Source of the DNA: Candidatus Latescibacterota bacterium
GTDB taxonomy: Bacteria; Krumholzibacteriota; Krumholzibacteriia; G020349025
Length of the DNA stretch: 64,000 nucleotides
Assembly (NCBI GenBank): GCA_020349025.1
Contig: CP070763.1
Location: forward strand, 3,006,106-3,070,105
Reading direction: 5' to 3'
Part shown: positions 58,659 through 64,000 of the stretch, piece after piece
Position numbering within the stretch: the stretch's first letter is position 1
Layout of the letters: each line of letters starts with the position of its first letter
Notes under the pieces: model-generated
The model's database searches: none
Told to the model about the DNA's origin: nothing
What the model saw: only the letters and a program-made list of their open reading frames with translations
Program-made: the position numbers and the translations under genes

Positions 58659-58694
58659 ATGCCACAGTGGCGCTGATCACAGCCATTGTGGCAT
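58659..58694. promoter_or_regulatory. Long hairpin / operator candidate upstream of the sigma factor
   Basis: ATGCCACAGTGGC (58659-58671), 10-base loop, GCCATTGTGGCAT (58682-58694): 13-bp arms with a single mismatch, which would be a G-U pair in RNA. There is no T-run, so it is more likely an operator or a leader structure than a terminator. It lies 222 bp before the sigma factor start. Confidence 0.55.
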
Positions 58695-58916
58695 GACAGA
58701 GGTGACAAAATTGCACTCAAAAGTGGGCAACACGCCGCGTGAGAGCCGACAGGACGGTTTTTGTGGCCCCAAGCGGGGAATTCGGGCGCTTACGAGCGTG
58801 TACTAAGGGGTGAATAGCCGTCTGCGACCTCGAGGAAACAGATCGACCATCCGGCATGGCGATTGCACATCTCCGTAACGAAGTCGCAAAACGTCTATTC
58901 ACAAGGGGTTGAAGCG

Positions 58917-59765
58917 ATGAAGTCGTCCAAGACGGTTCCGGCCTACGATACTCTGGGCATCTACCTGAAAGAGATTCGCAAGATCTCTCTCCTGACGCCC
59001 GAGGAAGAGTCGGCGCTCGCCAGGCGCGTCAAGAACGGAGATCCTGGCGCGCTGAACGAGTTGGTGCGTCGGAACCTGCGCTTCGTCGTCTCCGTGGCCA
59101 AGCAGTATTCCAAGTCCGGCGTCCCGTTCGAGGATCTGATCAACGAAGGGAACATGGGACTGATTCGCGCCGCGGAGCGCTTCGATGTCGATCGAGGCTT
59201 CCGCTTCATCTCCTATGCGGTGTGGTGGGTGCGTCAGGCGATTCTCCAGTACATCGCCGAGCACTCGCGCACGGTACGTCTACCGCTCAACAAGTCCACG
59301 CGCCTGACGAAGGTGAACAAGGCGTCGCAACGTCTCAGTCAGGAGCTCGGTCGAGACCCGACGCACGCCGAGGTGGCGAAGCGCCTGGACATGAAGCCGC
59401 GCGAAGTCGAGCAGGTGCTGAACATGCCGACGACGCAGTTCTCGATCGACGAGCCCACAGAGGGACGCGATCACGATTTCCACGTCGACACTCTAACGGA
59501 CGAAACATCGGCGGGCCCGGAAGACACGACGATCGAGAGCACTCGAAACGAAGACATTGCCACGGCATTGGCGTCGCTGAACGCGCGCGAAGAGGACATC
59601 ATCAAGCGCTACTTCGGGCTCGCTGGCAACGACCCGCACACGCTCGAGGAGATCGGCAAGGTGTACAAGCTCACGCGCGAGCGCGTCCGCCAGATCCGTG
59701 ACCGTGCGATCTCGCGCCTGCGCACCTCGCCGCAGAGCACGGCGCTCGCAGAGTACGCCCAGTAA
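58917..59765 (+). CDS. rpoD: RNA polymerase sigma factor, primary type (FCB short form)
   Basis: A 282-residue sigma-70 factor with regions 1.2 to 4.2 but no region 1.1. Region 1.2 reads DTLGIYLKEIRKISLLTPEE; region 2 has RRNLRFVVSVAKQYSKSGVP, DLINEGNMGLIRAAERFD and FISYAVWWVRQAI, where the WWVRQ recognises the -10; region 3 LPLNKSTRLTKVNKA; region 4 AREEDIIKRYFGL, LEEIGKVYKLTRERVRQI for the -35. Bacteroidetes and relatives use such a compact factor as their main sigma. The exact consensus TTGACA/TATAAT in front of secDF suggests it reads classical promoters. The ATG at 58917 has AAGGGG upstream. A terminator follows. Confidence 0.9.
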   Translation: MKSSKTVPAYDTLGIYLKEIRKISLLTPEEESALARRVKNGDPGALNELVRRNLRFVVSVAKQYSKSGVPFEDLINEGNMGLIRAAERFDVDRGFRFISYAVWWVRQAILQYIAEHSRTVRLPLNKSTRLTKVNKASQRLSQELGRDPTHAEVAKRLDMKPREVEQVLNMPTTQFSIDEPTEGRDHDFHVDTLTDETSAGPEDTTIESTRNEDIATALASLNAREEDIIKRYFGLAGNDPHTLEEIGKVYKLTRERVRQIRDRAISRLRTSPQSTALAEYAQ

Positions 59766-59795
59766 CACCACGGCCCGTTTGTGCCCCCGAGCCAT

Positions 59796-59827
59796 GGGAC
59801 GTCGGACAGCCGACGTCCCTTCTCTTT
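59796..59827. terminator. Intrinsic terminator, bidirectional
   Basis: GGGACGTCGG (59796-59805), loop ACAG, CCGACGTCCC (59810-59819), then TTCTCTTT: a perfect 10-bp stem and T-rich tail, 30 bases after the sigma factor stop and also downstream of the convergent lipoprotein gene. Confidence 0.85.
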
Positions 59828-59849
59828 GGCTGAACGTTCGGTGGCGTCG

Positions 59850-60440
59850 TCAGTAGGTTGCCAGCCACTCGGCCTGGTCGCTGACGACGTGGGTTTCGAA
59901 GCCCTGCTCCTGTAGAAAGAAGCGAATTCGCCACACCGCGCGGTCGGGGTAGCGTTGCGGCTCCGAGTCGAATGCGAGGACCGCCGCGAAAGTGCTGATC
60001 GGTGTGCCCACCTGATGCTCCATCGTAGCGGCCCACACGCGTGGGCTGTCCTGCCAGCTCGAGGGCAGCGAACGCCCGCGCACCGAGCTGGTGTCCACCT
60101 CGGCGCTCGTGACGTTGCCGTCGGAATCAACGGAGACCTCGAGAACCGAGCTCTTCGCCGGGGTCCAGTAGCTCAGCTTCCACACCCCTCCACGGTCGGG
60201 AAGCCAACCTTCGTTGCCGACCCCGACGCCATGGATGCGACACAGCACCGCATCCCGCGCCCACTCGAAGACCACCGTTTGCGCCTGCTCGTGTGCCCAG
60301 CGCGCGGCGCCCCCCGGCTTGGTGCGGTTCGGCAGCACCGGAGCGCACGCGTGCAGGGCGACGACGCAGGCGATCGTGGTCACAAGACGAACGGCTCGAT
60401 TCGCGCCTGCAGACGCAGGCCCGTGGGATCGTGCAAGCAT
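59850..60440 (-). CDS. Lipoprotein, unknown function
   Basis: A 196-residue protein with a hydrophobic signal segment (RLVTTIACVVAL) and Cys32 in LHACAP, a near-consensus lipobox. The mature part has VVFEWARDAVLCRIHGVGVG, LEVSVDSDGNVTSAEVD and RYPDRAVWRIRFFLQEQGFE, which look like an alternating strand-helix fold such as a PepSY or TonB-like accessory domain, but I recognise no family. The ATG at 60440 overlaps the stop of the upstream glycosyltransferase-TPR gene (TGATG), so translation is coupled. A terminator shared with the sigma factor gene ends this unit. Confidence 0.65.
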   Translation of the reverse strand: MLARSHGPASAGANRAVRLVTTIACVVALHACAPVLPNRTKPGGAARWAHEQAQTVVFEWARDAVLCRIHGVGVGNEGWLPDRGGVWKLSYWTPAKSSVLEVSVDSDGNVTSAEVDTSSVRGRSLPSSWQDSPRVWAATMEHQVGTPISTFAAVLAFDSEPQRYPDRAVWRIRFFLQEQGFETHVVSDQAEWLATY

Positions 60441-62578
60441 CACTTCTCCGTATCGGCAGCGCGCGCCGACCCAACCTGCTCCAAGGCGCGGCGCGCCAGC
60501 TCGTTCTCCGGATCGAGCGTGGCGACGTGACGCCAGGCTTCGAGCGCTTCCTCGAACCGTCCCGAGTCGGTGAGGAGGATCGCCAGATTCGTCCACGCCG
60601 GAACATAGCGTGGATTCGCCGCGACCGCGGCGCGAAACCCCGCCTCCGCAGCTTCGGCGTCCCCCTGTGAGGCGCGCAGCGCCGCGAGGTTGTTGTGCGC
60701 CTGCGCGTGTCCCGGAACGATCTCGATCGCGCGCCGGTACGCCTGCGCCGCGGCAGCCGTGTCGCCAAGCGCCCGGTACGTTTCACCCAGATTGTTCCAG
60801 GCCGCCTCGCGTCGCGGCTCGAGTCGCAGCGACTGCCGGTACGCCTCCACCGCCTCGACGTAGCGCCGACTGCGGCGGTAGACGTTTCCCAGGTTGTACC
60901 ACGAACGGTCCAGCTCCGGCTGCTCTCGCAACAGCTCGACGAGCGTCGCGATCGCCAGGGTATCTCTGCCGGCGCGGGAGTACATGCGCGCCAGGCCGTC
61001 ACGCAGCTCTGCGTCCTTCGGCGACTCGCTCAGCGCCGAGCGATACGCGTCGAGCGCAGCATCGAAGAACCCCACCTTGGCATAGCGCAGAGCATCGTGC
61101 ACGAGAAGATCGCGCTGCACGTGCGGGATGTCGATGTGCAGGCGCGCGGGAGCGCTGAGCCAGAAGAGCAGCACAGCGAGGAGCACGATGAGGAGCGCCT
61201 CCTTGCGCCGGCCGGCGCTCAGGATGCCGAGGAGGCGACCCGATGCGTAGACGGAGAGGACGATGAGCCACGGCATGACGGCAACGCGGTATCGATCGGT
61301 GATGAAGAAGAGCGCAATCGACACACCGTAGACGAGCGCGCAGGCGGCCAGGAGCCCAACGCCGCGCAGGCGCCGAGCGAGCCGCGGGTCGGCCTCTCGC
61401 CTCCGGAGCCGCGCCGCCTCCCAGAGCGCGATGCATCCTCCGAGCAGCGCCATGGGGAAGATGGCGTAGCTGCTCCAGAAGGGTGCGCGGGAGATCGGAA
61501 GGCGTTCCGCCTCGACGGCGTAGCTTTCCACCTGCGGGATCGAGAAGCGGTTCCAGAACAGGAGGAGCTTCCAGGCGAAGAGGTTTGCAGTGCCACCGGG
61601 GTGCGCGCGAACCCAGTCGAGCGTCTTGTGCAGCCAGAAGCGCGAGGCTTCGCTCGCGGTGACCGGACGCCCCGTTTCGCGCTGGACGAAGCGCAGCGCG
61701 AGCGGGTCACCCGCGAGATCGAGCCCTTCCGGCAGCACGAAGATGCCCGTCGCCTCCGGGCCGTTGCCGAGATAGAGATTGAAGCCGGCGTTGGCCGTCA
61801 AAAGCAGCGGTTGCCGCGCGTTGGCGAGGTTGTACAGAAGAAGAGGCGAGACGACGAGCGTGCAGCCAGCGAGGAGCAGACCGACCTGGCGCATGCCGCG
61901 CGGGCCGTGCGCGCGAAACCAAACGGCCAGCGGCAGGAGCAGAAGCAGGTTGCTGCCGCGGCCGAGCGTCGCGAGGCCGAGGAGTGCGCCGGTGAGAACG
62001 GCGTGCAGCCGGCTCTCGGGGCCGCGCAGCGCGAAGAAAGATGCACCGAGCAGTGCGAGGAGGATCATCCATTCGACCAGGAACAGCGACTCGAAGAAGA
62101 GAGTCGGCGCAAAGCTCGCAACCGCCAGACCTGCGATCAGTGCGAGCGTGGCACGCATCAGTCGACGCGCGAGAGCGAACGTCATCGGCGCGGCCAAGCC
62201 TCCGAGCGCAAGCTGCACGGCGTACGCACCGATTGGTGACTCGCCGGTGATGCGGAACAGGATGCTGAGAAACCATGGATACAGGGGCGTCATGAACCAG
62301 GAGTCGGTCGGGTTCGGAACCCCGCGCACGAGGTTCCAGGCCTCCGCATGGTAGTACGCCTCGTCCATGAGAAAGACGTGCGCCAGCAACGTCTCGCGGA
62401 AGGCGTCGAGGTGCACGGCACGCAGGGCCAACGCGATCAGGTACAGAGTGATTGCAGCCACACGCCCGTGAGTCGAGATCAGCGCGTCGAGCCGCTGGAC
62501 TTGCCGTGCCCACGCGGCCGTCCATGTGCCGGCGTCGGCCGGACGCGAAGGGGGTGGCATCTGCTTGCTCTTGGGCAT
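60440..62578 (-). CDS. GT39-like membrane glycosyltransferase fused to TPR repeats
   Basis: A 712-residue protein. The first ~470 residues form about eleven helices with an early acidic loop (DEAYYHAEAWNLVRG) between the first two, as in GT-C enzymes of the PMT/ArnT type that use lipid-linked sugars. Later GFNLYLGNGPEATG is a typical loop. Residues about 485-700 carry five or six TPR units (AWNNLGETYRALGDTAAAAQ, AHNNLAALRASQGDAEA, NLAILLTDSGRFEEALEAW). The TPR part should be periplasmic or cytoplasmic depending on helix count; it may hold acceptor proteins. The ATG at 62578 is used. The lipoprotein at 59850 is translationally coupled and may be partner or target. Confidence 0.8.
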   Translation of the reverse strand: MPKSKQMPPPSRPADAGTWTAAWARQVQRLDALISTHGRVAAITLYLIALALRAVHLDAFRETLLAHVFLMDEAYYHAEAWNLVRGVPNPTDSWFMTPLYPWFLSILFRITGESPIGAYAVQLALGGLAAPMTFALARRLMRATLALIAGLAVASFAPTLFFESLFLVEWMILLALLGASFFALRGPESRLHAVLTGALLGLATLGRGSNLLLLLPLAVWFRAHGPRGMRQVGLLLAGCTLVVSPLLLYNLANARQPLLLTANAGFNLYLGNGPEATGIFVLPEGLDLAGDPLALRFVQRETGRPVTASEASRFWLHKTLDWVRAHPGGTANLFAWKLLLFWNRFSIPQVESYAVEAERLPISRAPFWSSYAIFPMALLGGCIALWEAARLRRREADPRLARRLRGVGLLAACALVYGVSIALFFITDRYRVAVMPWLIVLSVYASGRLLGILSAGRRKEALLIVLLAVLLFWLSAPARLHIDIPHVQRDLLVHDALRYAKVGFFDAALDAYRSALSESPKDAELRDGLARMYSRAGRDTLAIATLVELLREQPELDRSWYNLGNVYRRSRRYVEAVEAYRQSLRLEPRREAAWNNLGETYRALGDTAAAAQAYRRAIEIVPGHAQAHNNLAALRASQGDAEAAEAGFRAAVAANPRYVPAWTNLAILLTDSGRFEEALEAWRHVATLDPENELARRALEQVGSARAADTEK

Positions 62579-62781
62579 GCGTGCAGCGGGCCTCCGTGAT
62601 CACCATCCGGGCGTTCGGCGAGCTGGGACGCTTCTCGACGACGCTCCTCGATCCCAGGTGAGCTTCCCTCACCCGAGCGTGCCCGTACGCAAAGCACCTG
62701 CTGGGATCGGAACCCACGATCCGAGAAGCACAGTAACACGCGGAAACGCAGACGTCGGTTGGCGCGGTGTTCAGGCCGCGG

Positions 62782-62810
62782 TTTCACCCATCGCGTGGCT
62801 CGGGTATCAT
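62782..62810 (+). promoter_or_regulatory. Candidate sigma-70 promoter of the LytS-type kinase
   Basis: TTTCAC (62782-62787), 17-bp spacer, TATCAT (62805-62810), about 60 bp before the start at 62869. The -35 match is weak. Confidence 0.35.
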
Positions 62811-62868
62811 GACGCCTGTCGCTGGACAGTGCCCGGCGCGAGCTCGCAGGCAGACGAAACGGTGCTCC

Positions 62869-64000
62869 ATGGAAGAGATTTTTCTAAGTGGCGACCAGTT
62901 CATCCTGGTCAGCTTGCTCATCGAGGTCGGCTTCATGGCCAGCCTTGCGAGCTTGCTGATCACCACGCGCTTCTACCAGCGTCTACTGCGCGAGGAGAAT
63001 CGTCGCACACGCGACCAGTTGATCTTCGCGCTCTCCTTTGGCCTCTGTCTTGCGCTCGCTGTCGGTCTCCGCTTTCTCATCGGCTACTCCGGCATGGACC
63101 TGAGTCTGCCGGGGGCGCTGCTCGCGGGTTTGCTGGGCGGCCCGCTGGCAGGAGCGATCGTCGGCTTCCTGGTGGGCGGCGCCGGCTTGACGCACGGGGA
63201 GTGGCTTGCGCTGCCATTCGGACTTCTGTACGGGCTCGTGGGCGGAGCGATTTCTCGTTTCCCGGGAAGTCGCAGGGGCTTGTGGGAATACTCCCCCTTT
63301 CCACACGTCAACCTGTGGAAGTTCGTGACGGCGCGCAAGTCGAAGGATGTCGTCCCCGTCATCATCAGTGCCGTTTGCGTCGGCCTCTCGATCGCGCGCC
63401 ACTTCACCAGCAAGAAGTTCGGCCCCGACATTCTGTGGAGCTTCCACCCGCAGCACAGCTACGTTCTGGCGCTGACGTGGGTGGCGAGCCTCGTGACCCT
63501 GGGAGTGCCGCTTCGCCTCTGGAACAACACACGGCTCGAGATGTTGCTGAAGTCGCAGGAGAGCCTGGCCGTGCGTGCGCGGCTCGACGCCCTGACGCAG
63601 CAGATCAATCCGCACTTCCTCTTCAACACGCTCACCTCGATCAGCGCTGCAACACGCCGCAATCCGGAGCTGGCGCGCGACCTGATCCAGAAGCTGTCGA
63701 CGATCCTGCGGCGCGTTCTCTATCGCAAGACGACGTTCGTTCCACTACAGGAGGAGCTGGAGTACATCGACTCCTACCTCGATCTCGAGGTCGCCCGCTT
63801 CGGCCCGGAGAAGCTTCGCATCGTCAAGCAGATCGATCCCAACGTGATCGAAATCCCGGTCCCCTCCATGATTCTGCAGCCTCTGGTCGAGAACGCCGTC
63901 AATCACGCCATCGCGCCGCGACCGGCCGGCGGAACCGTATGGATCCGCGCCTCGCTCCACCTCGATCAAGTGGAGATCGAGATCGCCGACGACGGTGCGG
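62869..64000 (+). CDS. LytS-family sensor histidine kinase, C-terminal end outside window
   Basis: At least 377 residues; the reading frame leaves the window. The N-terminal part has five to six helices of the 5TMR_LYT sensor type (GALLAGLLGGPLAGAIVGFL, GLLYGLVGGAISRFPGSR). A linker (SQESLAVRARLDALTQ) leads to QINPHFLFNTL, where His249 is the expected phosphorylation site of the His_kinase (PF06580) family, then LQEELEYIDSYLDLEVARFG and QPLVENAVNHAI, the start of the ATPase domain. Partners are LytTR-type response regulators, often encoded next; that region is beyond the edge. Such systems control envelope or peptide-related genes. The ATG at 62869 follows the weak promoter noted. Confidence 0.92.
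   Translation, partial: MEEIFLSGDQFILVSLLIEVGFMASLASLLITTRFYQRLLREENRRTRDQLIFALSFGLCLALAVGLRFLIGYSGMDLSLPGALLAGLLGGPLAGAIVGFLVGGAGLTHGEWLALPFGLLYGLVGGAISRFPGSRRGLWEYSPFPHVNLWKFVTARKSKDVVPVIISAVCVGLSIARHFTSKKFGPDILWSFHPQHSYVLALTWVASLVTLGVPLRLWNNTRLEMLLKSQESLAVRARLDALTQQINPHFLFNTLTSISAATRRNPELARDLIQKLSTILRRVLYRKTTFVPLQEELEYIDSYLDLEVARFGPEKLRIVKQIDPNVIEIPVPSMILQPLVENAVNHAIAPRPAGGTVWIRASLHLDQVEIEIADDGA

Larger units (their letters stand above)
58413..58916. other. 504-bp control region upstream of the sigma factor
   Basis: No credible gene on either strand. It holds two CCGGAT...TTCGCGAA-like repeats near 58435-58505, a palindrome at 58605-58616, a long hairpin at 58659-58694 and then a run to the sigma factor with AAGGGG as ribosome-binding site. 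No clear -35/-10 pair was found. Confidence 0.5.

Noticed and set aside
62690..62735. tRNA-like T-arm (GTGGGTTCCGATCCCA on the minus strand)
   Set aside because: The loop does not fit TTCRANY and no acceptor, D or anticodon stems can be built around it.
1..64000. CRISPR arrays, insertion sequences or prophage genes
   Set aside because: No regularly spaced direct repeats of 25-40 bp, no recognisable transposase or integrase, and no phage structural genes were seen in any frame I could read.

Overview
This 64 kb window is a GC-rich, gene-dense bacterial chromosome segment with about 51 recognisable protein genes. I see no rRNA, tRNA, insertion sequence, prophage or CRISPR array. Several features suggest a Gram-negative member of the FCB superphylum, or a nearby uncultured phylum of the Eisenbacteria, Krumholzibacteria, Latescibacteria or Gemmatimonadota kind. 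These are a short primary-type sigma factor without region 1.1, a one-piece SecDF, a large outer-membrane beta-barrel, many lipoproteins, and DUF4159 and DUF4175 proteins. The phylum is inferred; the sequence does not fix a species. GTG and TTG starts are frequent and genes often overlap as ATGA or GTGA.

Layout, left to right. 1-3.4 kb: a penicillin-acylase-family hydrolase cut by the window edge, a propeller-like lipoprotein and an S4 RNA-binding protein. 3.4-3.8 kb: a degenerate minus-strand gene with a 10-bp tandem duplication. 3.8-6.7 kb: ftsE-ftsX-envC, the divisome module that activates cell-wall amidases. 6.8-8.5 kb (minus): a multihaem-type cytochrome c, a haem-binding protein and a small membrane protein. 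8.7-11.5 kb: holB-metG. 11.5-13.1 kb: a sparse stretch with two small paralogous proteins of an unrecognised family. 13.1-16.1 kb (minus): an exported protein with a degenerate peptidase-like centre, an NHL-repeat protein and an inosine/xanthosine triphosphatase.

16.1-23.2 kb: tatD, rsmA, a large beta-barrel, two lipoprotein-like genes and a divergent polysaccharide deacetylase. 23.3-30.5 kb: secDF behind a perfect sigma-70 promoter, a DUF456 protein, a membrane-anchored sulfatase-fold enzyme and a sialidase-like/six-hairpin lipoprotein. 30.6-32.0 kb (minus): a Ser/Thr kinase ending in four zinc ribbons. 32.2-45.2 kb: a small exported protein, a 1594-residue NtrY-like histidine kinase, then a tightly packed envelope operon (DUF4159, DUF4175, TPR, periplasmic protein). 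45.5-54.9 kb: zinc ribbon, CPBP protease, NAD(P)HX repair enzyme, two Hsp20 chaperones behind a sigma-54-type promoter, murI, a glycosyltransferase and two exported proteins. 55.0-64.0 kb: a potassium channel, an RND adaptor, folB, a PP2C phosphatase, the primary-type sigma factor, a glycosyltransferase-TPR fusion and the start of a LytS-type histidine kinase.

The window is mainly core cell biology (division, replication, translation, secretion, peptidoglycan and folate precursors, NAD repair) mixed with envelope proteins of unknown role. The least explained parts are the two-gene small-protein family at 11.8-13.1 kb, the zinc-ribbon kinase, the 37.6-45.2 kb envelope operon, and the regulatory DNA upstream of the Hsp20 pair and the sigma factor.
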